Origin: JAOPZW01 sp963788935
GTDB lineage: Bacteria > Actinomycetota > Thermoleophilia > Solirubrobacterales > Solirubrobacteraceae
Reading direction: 5' to 3'
Assembly (NCBI GenBank): GCA_963788935.1
Contig: CAWBIM010000017.1
Location: 248,001-312,000 of the forward strand
Length of the DNA stretch: 64,000 nt
A program made the translations under genes and the position numbers. This document shows, in pieces, positions 26,798-36,509 of this stretch (positions within the stretch are counted from its first letter, which is position 1; every line of letters starts with the position of its first letter). The notes below the pieces were generated by a model. That model searched no databases. It was not told the DNA's origin and saw only the letters and a program-made list of their open reading frames with translations.

Positions 26798-27687
26798 CAC
26801 GCCACCTCCTCGCCGGTCAGGAGCACGAACACGTCCTCGAGGTTCGCGGGGCGGCGCTCGCCCTCGGGGATCTCGCCGCCGTTCAGGCCGAGGATCGACA
26901 CGCTCGTGCCGGTCCGGCGGGTGCGCTGGCCGCGTTCGAGCGCCGCGGCCTCGACCTCCGCGAGGCGCGCGGGCGGCCCGTAGACCTCGACGGCCTCCCG
27001 ACCCGCGTGCTCGGCGACAAGCGCGGCCGGCGGCCCCTCGGCGACCTTCTGGCCGTGGGACATGATCACCACGGTGTCCGCGAGCCGCTGCGCCTCCTCG
27101 ATGTAGTGCGTCGACATGAGGATCGAGACGCCCTCGGAGCGCAGGTTGTCGATGAGCGCCCAGAGCTCCTGGCGGACCTGCGGGTCGAGGCCGACGGTCG
27201 GCTCGTCGAGGAGGATCAGGCGCGGCCGGTGGACGAGCGCGCGGGCGATGAGCAGCCGGCGGCGCATGCCGCCCGAGAGCTGGTCGACCTTCGTGTCGCG
27301 GCGGTCGCCGAGGTTCGCGATGCCGATCGCGCGGTCGATCGCCTCGCTGCGCTCCGCGCGCGAGATCCGGTACAGCCGGGCGAAGACGCGCAGGTTCTGC
27401 TCGACCGTCAGCGTGATGTCGAGGTTGTCCAGCTGCGGCACGACGCCGCACTCCGCGCGCGCTTCCTTCGAGTCGCCCGGGAGCGTGAAGCCGAGGACCT
27501 CGATCGACCCCTCGTCCGGGATCGCCTGCGCGGTCAGCATCCGCATCGTCGTCGACTTGCCCGCGCCGTTGGGGCCGAGGAGGCCGACGCAGGTCCCGGT
27601 CGGCAGGTCGAGGTCGAGGCCGTCCACGGCGGTGATGGACCCGAAGCGTTTGACGACGCCGCGCAGACGGATGGCGAGCTCGCTCAC
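26797..27687 (-). CDS. ABC transporter ATP-binding protein (DrrA/NodI-like)
   Basis: The start is probably the GTG at 27687 (VSELAIRLRGVVKRFG); 27708 is an alternative. The 296-residue product has Walker A GPNGAGKST, the Q-loop CGVVPQLDNL, the signature LSGGMRRRL, Walker B LILLDEP and the switch His in MSTHYIEEA. The C-terminal 70 residues form the extension typical of drug-exporting ATPases. It powers the permease encoded immediately downstream. Confidence 0.95.
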   Translation of the reverse strand: MSELAIRLRGVVKRFGSITAVDGLDLDLPTGTCVGLLGPNGAGKSTTMRMLTAQAIPDEGSIEVLGFTLPGDSKEARAECGVVPQLDNLDITLTVEQNLRVFARLYRISRAERSEAIDRAIGIANLGDRRDTKVDQLSGGMRRRLLIARALVHRPRLILLDEPTVGLDPQVRQELWALIDNLRSEGVSILMSTHYIEEAQRLADTVVIMSHGQKVAEGPPAALVAEHAGREAVEVYGPPARLAEVEAAALERGQRTRRTGTSVSILGLNGGEIPEGERRPANLEDVFVLLTGEEVA

Positions 27688-27756
27688 GTCTTCACGGTGC
27701 CACGGCACGGGAGGCCCGAAACGCCGGGTATCCGTACTTCGGGCCGACCCGGCGCG

Positions 27757-28356
27757 TCAGGCCCATGACGCGCGGGCGACGCGCACCGCGTCGGCGCCGT
27801 CCGCGGCGAGGTCGACGCGCCACACGGAGGCGTTCTCGGGCGCGTAGTCGCCGCGCTCGAGCACCTCCTCGAACGTCATCCCGGCGAGCCCGCCGACGAG
27901 CATCCGCAGGCTCCAGTAGTGCGCGACGACGGCGACGCCGCGACCCGCGCGCAGCTCGGCGACGACCTCGGCCAGGACGCCCGTGACGCGGTCGTGGACG
28001 TCGCGCAGGCTCTCGCCGCCGGGCATCCGCTTCGTGCGGTGGTTGCGCTTGAGCTTCAGCGAGCGCTCGGCCTTGGGCACGTCCTGGTAGGCGCCGTAGT
28101 CGATCTCCATCAGCCCGGGCCGGACCCGGATCTCCGCGCCGACGCGCGCGGCGAAGGGGCGGGCCGTGTCGAGCGCGCGGCTCAGCGGGCTCGCGTAGAC
28201 GACGGCGATCGGCTCGCCCGCCAGCCGGTCGGCGAGCTCGCGCGCCTGCGCGCGGCCGACCTCGTCGAGCGGCTCGTCGCCCTGGCCGACGTAGCGCACG
28301 CCGTTGCCCGCCGTGCGGCCGTGCCGGACGGCGTAGAGGCGGCCCGGCCCGGTCAC
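27757..28356 (-). CDS. Histidine phosphatase family protein
   Basis: This is a 199-residue protein with a GTG start overlapping the glycosyltransferase stop. It has the phosphoglycerate-mutase fold. The catalytic RHG appears at residues 11-13 (YAVRHGRTAGN), the acid is in GLMEIDYGAYQD, and the second histidine is in VAVVAHYWSLRML. It would dephosphorylate a small phospho-compound. Because it follows a kinase and a glycosyltransferase with overlapping ends, a phosphorylated glycoside is a natural substrate guess, as for GpgP-type phosphatases; this is inference. Confidence 0.9.
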   Translation of the reverse strand: MTGPGRLYAVRHGRTAGNGVRYVGQGDEPLDEVGRAQARELADRLAGEPIAVVYASPLSRALDTARPFAARVGAEIRVRPGLMEIDYGAYQDVPKAERSLKLKRNHRTKRMPGGESLRDVHDRVTGVLAEVVAELRAGRGVAVVAHYWSLRMLVGGLAGMTFEEVLERGDYAPENASVWRVDLAADGADAVRVARASWA

Positions 28357-29501
28357 GGCGCTCCGCCCAGGACCGCGTCGTACACGGCCTGCAGGCGCGC
28401 GGCCGAGCGCTCCCACGAGAAGTCGCCGGCGCGCGCCCGGCCCGCCTCGCCCATGGCCGCGGCGGCGGGACGGTCGTCGAGGACGCGGCCGATCGCCGTC
28501 GCGAGGGCCTCGTGGTCGCGCGGGCCGACGAGCAGCGCGGGGCCATCGCCGACGACCTCGGGGATCGCGCCGACCGCGGTCGCGACGATCGGCACCCCGG
28601 CGGCCATCGCCTCGACGAGCATGAGCCCGAAGCCCTCCCAGCGCGACGGCGCGGCGAGCACGTCGATCGCCGCGTAGAGGCCGGGCATGTCGTCGACGTA
28701 GCCGGTGAAGCGCACCGCCTCCTCGACCCCGGCCTCGGCGATCAGCGCCCGGATCGGCTCGGCGACCTCGTCCTTGGCCGTCGAGCCGACGAGGAGGAAG
28801 ATCGCGTCGGGGTGCGCCGCGAGGACGCGCGGGGCGGCGCGGACGAGATCGTCCTGGCCCTTCTGCTCGTCGATGCGCCCGACGAGCGCGATCACCGGGC
28901 GGTCGTCGGGGAGGCCGAGCGCCGCGCGCGCCGCGGCGCGGTCGCCGCCGGCGAAGCGGGCCGTCTCGACGCCGTTGGGGACGACCGTCAGCCGCTCCGG
29001 CGCGACCCCGAGACTGTCGCGGACGTGGGCGGCGGCCGCCTCCGAGCAGGCGAGGACCCGGTCGGTGGCCGCGCACAGGCGACGCTCGAGCGTGAGCGTC
29101 CCCTCCTTCTCCCACTTGTCGTCGTAGGTGTTGTGGTAGTGGGCGACGATCCTCGTCCCCGACTCGCGCAGGGGCAGCGCGGCCAGGCGGCCCTGGAGGT
29201 TCGGCCGGTAGGAGTGGGTGTGGACGAGGTCGACGCCCTCGCGCACGAGCCAGTCGCACAGCTGCGCGACGACGACGATGCTCCCGTCGGCGTCGACGAA
29301 GGTCACCGGGACGCCGTGATCCTCGAGGTCCGCCTGCAGGCCCGCGCGCGCGGCCCTCTCGCCCTTCGCCCGCCGCAGGGAGACGACGCGCAGGTCGTAG
29401 CGGTCGGCGGGCAGGCGGCGCACGAGCTCCCACGCGACCTGCGGCACGCCGCCGAGGCCCATCGAGTTGAGCACGTGCGCGATCACGGGCCGGCGGCTCA
29501 C
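28353..29501 (-). CDS. Glycosyltransferase family 4 protein
   Basis: This is a 382-residue GT-B glycosyltransferase with a GTG start overlapping the kinase stop. The N-terminal domain opens VIAHVLNSMGLGGVPQVAWELVRRL. The C-terminal domain has VVPNGVETARFAGG, ALVGRIDEQKGQDDLVRA and the nucleotide-sugar motif PSRWEGFGLMLVEAMAAGVPIVAT, the EX7E-type site. It transfers a sugar from an NDP-sugar with retention of configuration. The acceptor is unknown, and no membrane segment is evident. Confidence 0.94.
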   Translation of the reverse strand: MSRRPVIAHVLNSMGLGGVPQVAWELVRRLPADRYDLRVVSLRRAKGERAARAGLQADLEDHGVPVTFVDADGSIVVVAQLCDWLVREGVDLVHTHSYRPNLQGRLAALPLRESGTRIVAHYHNTYDDKWEKEGTLTLERRLCAATDRVLACSEAAAAHVRDSLGVAPERLTVVPNGVETARFAGGDRAAARAALGLPDDRPVIALVGRIDEQKGQDDLVRAAPRVLAAHPDAIFLLVGSTAKDEVAEPIRALIAEAGVEEAVRFTGYVDDMPGLYAAIDVLAAPSRWEGFGLMLVEAMAAGVPIVATAVGAIPEVVGDGPALLVGPRDHEALATAIGRVLDDRPAAAAMGEAGRARAGDFSWERSAARLQAVYDAVLGGAP

Positions 29502-30565
29502 GCGCGGTCGAGCTCCTCGGCGCACGCGCGCGCGGCCCGCAGGCCACGGGCGAAGCGCGCCGGGTGGTGGCGGTCCTTCTTGAGCATCACCGCGAGATGG
29601 TGCACCTCGGCGGCGGCGCGATGCCAGCGCAGCCGGTCCGGGTCGTGGTCGCCGTAGCCGTCGAGGTACGCCGCCGCCGCGCGGTCGAGCAGCGCCTCGT
29701 CGCCGCGCTCGGCGGCGGCCCGCAGGGCGGGGACGTCGAAGGTCAGCGCGGCGAGCCACGTCGCGAGGTCGCGGTGCGGATCCCCGGTGCGCGCGCCGTC
29801 GAAGTCGGTGATCGCCCAGGCGTCGCCGTCGACGAGCAGCTGGGAGGGGACGAGGTCGCCGTGGCAGAAGGCGGGCGGCGCGGGCGCGGCCGGGGCGCGC
29901 CGCTCGAGCACGTCCATGACCTCCGCGACGGCGGCCGCGTGCTCGGGCCGGGCGAACGCGACCCAGGCCGCGTCGGCGCGCAGCTCCTCGCGCGCGGCGG
30001 CCGGGTCCTCCGCCGGGACGCCGGGGACGACGGCCGCGTGCATCGCGCGGTGCAGCGCTCCCGCTCGGCGCAGGAGGCCGGGGCCGTCGTCGGCGTCGAT
30101 CAGCCCGGCGAGGTCCGCGCCGGGGAGCAGGCTCTGCGCGTACGTCGCGCGGGCGGGGTCGTGCGCGAGCGGGGCGGCGACGGAGAAGCCCGCGCGGCCG
30201 TCGCCCAGCGCGCGGTGCACGGCCTCGAGCAGCCCCCAGGCCTCGGCCGCGCGGTGCGGGCGCTTGACCTTGCCGATCGCGGCCCGGCCGCCGGCCTCGG
30301 TGCGCAGCGCGCAACGCCGCTGCGGCATGTAGCGCAGGACGCGCGCGGGCGGCGTCGCGAGCTCCCCGAGCGCGGGCAGGTCGGGGTCCTCGGGGAACTC
30401 GAGCCACGTCGCGCGGTCGCGGACGGCGTGGTAGCTGAGCGTGGTCGCGGTGAAGCCCTGGGCGCCTTCGGCCTGGACGGACCAGTACGCGCGATGGAGG
30501 ACGAGACCGCCGTCGGGACCGGGGCGCAGCGTGAGGTCGGCGTGGACCTCGCCGCCGTCGGTCAC
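29498..30565 (-). CDS. Aminoglycoside/choline kinase-like phosphotransferase
   Basis: The start is the GTG at 30565, overlapping the stop of a tiny upstream frame. The 355-residue product has an APH/choline-kinase fold. The N-lobe lysine region is AAIGKVKRPHRAAEAWGLLEAV. The catalytic loop is FCHGDLVPSQLLV (Gln where many family members have Asn), followed by the Mg-binding ITDFDGARTGDPHRDLATW. It phosphorylates a hydroxyl group, probably of a sugar or polyol. Antibiotic resistance should not be assumed. It begins the kinase-glycosyltransferase-phosphatase operon. Confidence 0.85.
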   Translation of the reverse strand: MTDGGEVHADLTLRPGPDGGLVLHRAYWSVQAEGAQGFTATTLSYHAVRDRATWLEFPEDPDLPALGELATPPARVLRYMPQRRCALRTEAGGRAAIGKVKRPHRAAEAWGLLEAVHRALGDGRAGFSVAAPLAHDPARATYAQSLLPGADLAGLIDADDGPGLLRRAGALHRAMHAAVVPGVPAEDPAAAREELRADAAWVAFARPEHAAAVAEVMDVLERRAPAAPAPPAFCHGDLVPSQLLVDGDAWAITDFDGARTGDPHRDLATWLAALTFDVPALRAAAERGDEALLDRAAAAYLDGYGDHDPDRLRWHRAAAEVHHLAVMLKKDRHHPARFARGLRAARACAEELDRA

Positions 30566-30681
30566 GGCGCGGCCGCGATGGCCGCGCGAAAGCGATCCAT
30601 GCTCGCGGCCAGCGGGTGGCCGGGGCCCACGAACGAGAACGGCGCCGGCGCGCCCACGGCACCGGCCGGCGCGTCGGTCAT
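30562..30681 (-). CDS. Possible 39-residue leader peptide of the kinase operon
   Basis: A 39-codon frame starts at an ATG (30681). Its stop overlaps the GTG of the kinase gene (GTGA), the same junction style used by the next two genes. The peptide contains FSFVGPGHPLAASMDRF and has no signal peptide or membrane helix. It could be a coupled leader or a small protein. The codon pattern is plausible but the length allows chance. Confidence 0.35.
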   Translation of the reverse strand: MTDAPAGAVGAPAPFSFVGPGHPLAASMDRFRAAIAAAP

Positions 30682-30727
30682 GCACCGGAGACTAGTGGGG
30701 GACCACGAGCTATCGTCGATGGGACCC

Positions 30728-32383
<1,656 letters not shown>

Positions 32384-32427
32384 CCCGCGGGGTGTAGGGA
32401 AGGCGCCGCCGGGGAACACCCGGGGAC

Positions 32428-32514
32428 GTGTCGCCCCGGATGTACAACACCATCTTCGCCCTGCTCGGGCTGACGCTGATCGCCTGGCTGGGCTCCGTGG
32501 GCCCACACTTCTGA
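32428..32514 (+). CDS. Possible 28-residue single-span membrane peptide
   Basis: A GTG at 32428 (or ATG at 32440) opens a 24- to 28-codon frame. Its product is almost entirely one hydrophobic helix (TIFALLGLTLIAWLGSVG) ending PHF. It sits alone between ettA and the DsbA-like gene with a purine-rich GGGGA just upstream. The composition fits a small membrane protein better than chance read-through, but there is no homologue I can name. Confidence 0.45.
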   Translation: MSPRMYNTIFALLGLTLIAWLGSVGPHF

Positions 32515-32560
32515 TCCTCGTCACACGCGCGTGCCAGGTCTGGCCCGAGGGACCGCTCCC

Positions 32561-33415
32561 ATGGCCGACGTCCGCATAACCGAGTACACGGATCCGGGGT
32601 GCCCCTGGGCCTACAGCGCAGAGCCGTTCCGCCGCCGGCTGAGCTGGCTGTACGGTGACGCCGTCGAGTGGCGCGTCCGCCTCGTCGGGCTCGCCGAGTC
32701 GGGCGACGAGTACGCCGAGCGCGGCTTCACGCCCGAGCGCCAGTCGAAGGCCTTCGCGTCGATCGCGCGCGACCACGGGATGCCCATCGACACGTCGGTG
32801 CGACCGCGGATGGCCGCCACGATCCCCGCCTGCCGGGCCATCGTCGCCGCCCGCCTGCACGCCCCCGACCGGATGCGCCGGCTGCTGCGGCGCCTGCGCG
32901 TGCGCCACTTCGCGGGCCAGCTCCTCGACGACCCCGAGACGATCGCCGCCGCGGCGCGCGACGCCGACATCGACCCGGCCGAGCTCGAGCGCTGGACGGC
33001 GGGCGACGACGCCGAGGCCGCGCTGCGGGAGGACATGGCCGCGGCCCGCGCGCCCATCGACGCGGCGCGGGTGCTCGACGAGAAGCTCGCCAACTGGTCC
33101 GGCGGCCGGCGCTACACGTGCCCGAGCTACGAGATCGAGCGCGTCTCGGACGGCGTGGAGATCGCGGTCCCGGGCTTCCAGCCGTTCGCCGTCTACGACG
33201 TCGTGACCGCGAACCTCGTGCCCGGCCTCGAGCGGCGCGACCCGCCGGAGTCGGTCGAGGAGGTCCTGCGCTGGACCGGGACGCCGCTGGCGACGAAGGA
33301 GGTCGCCGTCGTCTGCGACATCGCCTTCGCCGAGGCGCGCGAGAAGCTCGGCCGCGTGGCGGTCGAGCAGCACGTCGGCGCCGACGGCTTCTGGTCGCTC
33401 GACGGCGCTCGCTGA
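32561..33415 (+). CDS. DsbA-family thioredoxin-fold protein (FrnE-like)
   Basis: This is a 284-residue protein. The ATG at 32561 begins MADVRITEYTDPGCPWAYSAEP, the first strand and active-site turn of the DsbA/2-hydroxychromene isomerase fold. The motif is Cys-Pro-Trp-Ala, so the second cysteine of a CxxC disulfide is missing and simple thiol oxidation is unlikely. A helical insert (about 70-190) and SGGRRYTCPSYEIERV follow. No signal peptide is present, so it is cytoplasmic. The role is unknown. Confidence 0.8.
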   Translation: MADVRITEYTDPGCPWAYSAEPFRRRLSWLYGDAVEWRVRLVGLAESGDEYAERGFTPERQSKAFASIARDHGMPIDTSVRPRMAATIPACRAIVAARLHAPDRMRRLLRRLRVRHFAGQLLDDPETIAAAARDADIDPAELERWTAGDDAEAALREDMAAARAPIDAARVLDEKLANWSGGRRYTCPSYEIERVSDGVEIAVPGFQPFAVYDVVTANLVPGLERRDPPESVEEVLRWTGTPLATKEVAVVCDIAFAEAREKLGRVAVEQHVGADGFWSLDGAR

Positions 33416-33451
33416 GTCCCCGGCCCGCCGTTCCTAGGCAGTCGCCGGCGA

Positions 33452-33480
33452 TTCGCAGGTGCGAATGATCCGCACGTGCG
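33452..33480 (+). promoter_or_regulatory. Twin palindromes upstream of the Fur-family gene
   Basis: TTCGCA-GG-TGCGAA (33452-33465) is a perfect inverted repeat, followed five bases later by the palindrome CGCACGTGCG (33471-33480). They lie about 70-95 bases upstream of the Fur-family start and are plausible autoregulatory sites. Confidence 0.5.
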
Positions 33481-33546
33481 CCTGGCGCGAACACGCTCCC
33501 GACGACCGCCCCGTCCCGACGGCGGGGCCCGAAGGGGAGATCGACG

Positions 33547-34050
33547 ATGCATACGTTCCTGCCCGCTCCGGGGCGTCCGGAGGGCCGGCCGATGACGCCT
33601 GCGCGCACGGCCCGACCGCACGGTGTGGCCACCATCGACAGCGCGGTCGCGGCGCTGCGGGCCGGCGGCCTGCGCGTCTCCGCCGCGCGCCGCCTGGTCC
33701 TCGAGGCGCTGTTCGCCGCCGAGGGGCCGGCGACCGTGGAGGAGCTCGCCGCCGGCTTCGGCGGCCGCGTCCCGCCGTCGGACGTCGCCTCGACGTACCG
33801 CAACCTCGAGACGCTCGAGGCGCTCGGCCTCGTGCGCCACATGCACCTCGGCCACGGGCCGGGCCGCTACGTGCTCGCCGCCCGCGAGGCGCGCGACTAC
33901 CTCGCGTGCGAGCGCTGCGGAGATCTGCTCGCCGCGGACGCCGACGACCTCGAGCCGGTCCGCGCGCTCGTGCGCGAGGCGTTCGGCTTCGAGGCGCGCT
34001 TCGGCCACTTCCCGATCGTCGGGCTGTGCCCGGCCTGCGCGAGGGGATGA
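33547..34050 (+). CDS. Fur-family metal-responsive regulator
   Basis: This is a 167-residue protein. I prefer the ATG at 33547 because AAGGGGAGA lies about seven bases upstream; 33592 is an alternative. The winged helix (about 32-90) contains RVSAARRLVLEALF and PPSDVASTYRNLETLEALGLV. The dimerisation domain has CERCG and CPACA, the paired CxxC structural zinc site of Fur/Zur/Nur. The stop overlaps the possible ATG of the nickel/cobalt permease, so a nickel (Nur) or zinc (Zur) sensor is likelier than an iron sensor. That choice is inference from context. Confidence 0.9.
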   Translation: MHTFLPAPGRPEGRPMTPARTARPHGVATIDSAVAALRAGGLRVSAARRLVLEALFAAEGPATVEELAAGFGGRVPPSDVASTYRNLETLEALGLVRHMHLGHGPGRYVLAAREARDYLACERCGDLLAADADDLEPVRALVREAFGFEARFGHFPIVGLCPACARG

Positions 34051-34055
34051 TCGTC

Positions 34056-35147
34056 ATGCTCGGACGCATTCGCCACAGCCTCAGCCGCCGCGAGTGGGCG
34101 GGCGTCGGCGGCATGGCCGCGGTCGTCGTGGGGCTGCACCTGTTCGGCTGGTTCACGCTGCTCGCCCTCGTCGTGCCGAAGCACTACAGCCTCGGCACGC
34201 AGGTGTTCGGCGTCGGGCTCGGCGTGACCGCGTACACGCTCGGGCTGCGCCACGCCTTCGACGCCGACCACATCGCGGCGATCGACAACACGACCCGCAA
34301 GCTCATGGCCGACGGCAAGCGGCCGCTGAGCGTCGGGTTCTTCTTCTCGCTCGGCCACTCGACCGTCGTGTTCGCGCTCGCGCTGCTGTTCAGCCTGGGC
34401 GTCAAGGCGCTGGCGGGGCAGGTCGAGGACGACGGCTCGACGCTGCACGGCGTGACCGGCGTCGTCGGGACCGCCGTCTCGGGCACGTTCCTCTACGTCA
34501 TCGCCGCGCTGAACGTCGTGGTGCTCATCGGGATCGCGCGCGTGTTCCGCGAGATGCGACGCGGCTACTTCGACGAGGCCCAGCTCGAGGCGCACCTCGA
34601 TTCGCGCGGGCTGATGAACCGCTTCCTCGGCCGCTTCACCCGGGCGATCCGCGCGCCGTGGCAGATGTACCCGCTCGGGATCCTGTTCGGCCTGGGCTTC
34701 GACACGGCGACCGAGGTGGCGCTGCTCTTCCTCGCCGCCGGCGCGGCCGGGGCGGGCCTGCCCTGGTACGCGATCCTGTGCCTGCCCGTCCTGTTCGCCG
34801 CCGGGATGTCGCTGCTCGACACGATCGACGGCTCGTTCATGAACTTCGCCTACGGCTGGGCGTTCTCGCGGCCGGTGCGGAAGATCTACTACAACCTCAT
34901 CGTCACGGCGCTCTCCGTGGCGGTCGCGTTCATCATCGGCTCGATCGAGCTGCTGTCGGTGGTGGCCGAGAAGCTGCAGCTGGAGGGCGGCTTCTGGACG
35001 TGGGTCTCGGGGATCGACCTCAACCTGGTCGGCTACGGGATCGTCGGCCTGTTCGTCGTGACGTGGGCGGGCGCGTTCGCGGCGTGGCGACTGCTGCGCA
35101 TCGAGGAGCGGTGGGGCGCCGGCATGCGCTCGACCGAGCCCGCCTAG
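34056..35147 (+). CDS. NiCoT-family nickel/cobalt transporter
   Basis: This is a 363-residue polytopic protein with about eight membrane spans. The NiCoT signature LRHAFDADHIAAIDNTTRK lies in the second span region, and GHSTVVFALAL, FGLGFDTATEVALL and DTIDGSFMNFAYGWAF complete the family motifs. It imports Ni2+ or Co2+ with high affinity. The ATG at 34056 has GAGGGG nine bases upstream; an ATG at 34047 overlaps the Fur-family stop. Coupling to the Fur-family regulator suggests metal-controlled uptake. Its stop overlaps that of the convergent NicO-like gene. Confidence 0.95.
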   Translation: MLGRIRHSLSRREWAGVGGMAAVVVGLHLFGWFTLLALVVPKHYSLGTQVFGVGLGVTAYTLGLRHAFDADHIAAIDNTTRKLMADGKRPLSVGFFFSLGHSTVVFALALLFSLGVKALAGQVEDDGSTLHGVTGVVGTAVSGTFLYVIAALNVVVLIGIARVFREMRRGYFDEAQLEAHLDSRGLMNRFLGRFTRAIRAPWQMYPLGILFGLGFDTATEVALLFLAAGAAGAGLPWYAILCLPVLFAAGMSLLDTIDGSFMNFAYGWAFSRPVRKIYYNLIVTALSVAVAFIIGSIELLSVVAEKLQLEGGFWTWVSGIDLNLVGYGIVGLFVVTWAGAFAAWRLLRIEERWGAGMRSTEPA

Positions 35148-36509
35148 AGCGTCGGGACGGCGCGAGCCGTCAACGCGACGCCGACCGCGACGATCGCCAC
35201 CGCCGACACCGCGGGGGCGATCGTCGCGATGCGTCCCGTCGCGCCGATCCGCCGCGTGATCCGCCCCGACGCCGTGACGACGGCGAGGCCGAGCGCGACG
35301 AGCGTCGCCGCGAGCCCGGCGCTGAAGGCGACGATGAGCACGAGCCCGAGCGCGACCTGGTGCTGGGCGACGGCGCCGAGCAGGACGACGAGCGCGGACG
35401 GGCACGGGATGAGCCCGGCCGACGCGCCCATCGCGAGGAGCCCCGCGGGTCGTGATGCGCTCGGGCGGCTCGTGGTGGTGGTCGTGATGGTGGTGGTGGT
35501 GCTTGGCGACGTGCCGCGCCCGGGCGACTCGCGTGCGCAGGACGCCGGCGCCGACGCCGACGATCGAGCAGTCCCGAGGCCAGGTTCAGCCACGGGTACA
35601 GGTCCTCGGGCAGGACGTACTGGGAGAGCGTGAGGGTCACGAGGCCGAGCGCGAACACGCCGATGGTGTGCGTCACCGTGACGGTGAGGCCGAGCGCGAG
35701 GGCGTGGCGCGCCGTACCGCGCGTGCCGACGAGGTACGCGGCGACCATCGCCTTGCCGTGGCCCGGCGAGAGCGCGTGGAGCATCCCCCAGGCGAACGCG
35801 CTGAGCGAGCAGGACGAGCAGGACCCCGCGCCCGTCGGCGGCCCGTGCGAAGACGCCGGCGAGGCCGTCGCCGGAGCGGTTGCGCGTCGTCGCGGCGGTC
35901 GCGCCGGGCGCCCGCGGCGCGCTCACCGTGCCCGCGCCGGGCGCGACGGCGAACCGCGCCGCGGTCACGTGCGACGGGCTCTCGAGCAGCGCGCGCGGGT
36001 AGCGGCGCAGGCCGCGCGGTCGGGTCCCCGGCCGGGACGGTGGAGCGCACGGCCGTCCCGCGGCCGGGCGCGACGACGACGGCGCGCCAGCCGACGCGGT
36101 CGGGGAACGTCGCGTCGCGGAGGGCCACGGCGCGCGCATCGTGTGCGGGCGCATCGAGGTCGAGCTCGACGCGCGTCGTCCGCAGGCCGCCCTGGCCGGG
36201 CGGGTGCGACAGCCTTCCGCCAGGCGCGAGGCGCAGCGCGACCGGACGGCCGTCGATTCGCAGGGTCACGCCGCGGGCGACCTCGGCGCGCTTGCGGGCG
36301 AGAACGGCGCTCGCCGGGAGGCCGCGCTCGCGGAAGGTCGGGATCTCGGCCTGGTCGAGGACGTAGTGCACGTGCACGCGGTCGCGCGCGATCGAGACGA
36401 CGTCGAGGTGGTTGACCGAGAAGTTGCCGAGCGGGTGGGCGGCGGCGGCGCCCGCCGTCGCGAGGAGGGCGACGATCGCGGTCGCCGCGGTGATCGCGAG
36501 GCGCCTCAT
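35144..36509 (-). pseudogene. NicO/RcnA-like nickel-cobalt transporter with periplasmic domain, four frameshifts
   Basis: The restored product is about 454 residues. A signal peptide (MRRLAITAATAIVALL) cuts at AAA to give a mature His-Pro-Leu start. An extracytoplasmic beta domain spans about 22-200. The membrane part has MLHALSPGHGKAMVAAYLVG and LLAMGASAGLIPCPSALVVLLG, both NicO motifs, separated by a His-rich loop (six His, Asp, three His) that would bind metal. Shifts fall near 36020, 35800, 35570 and 35446 (GGGG for GGG). Family members export or import Ni/Co. The ATG overlaps the TPR gene stop. Confidence 0.82.

Noticed and set aside
29498..30565. Aminoglycoside resistance gene
   Set aside because: The fold is of the APH type, but the neighbouring glycosyltransferase and phosphatase point to metabolism, and nothing specific to drug kinases is present.
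35450..35500. TGG/GTG microsatellite-like stretch
   Set aside because: It encodes the His-rich loop of the NicO-like transporter rather than being an independent repeat.
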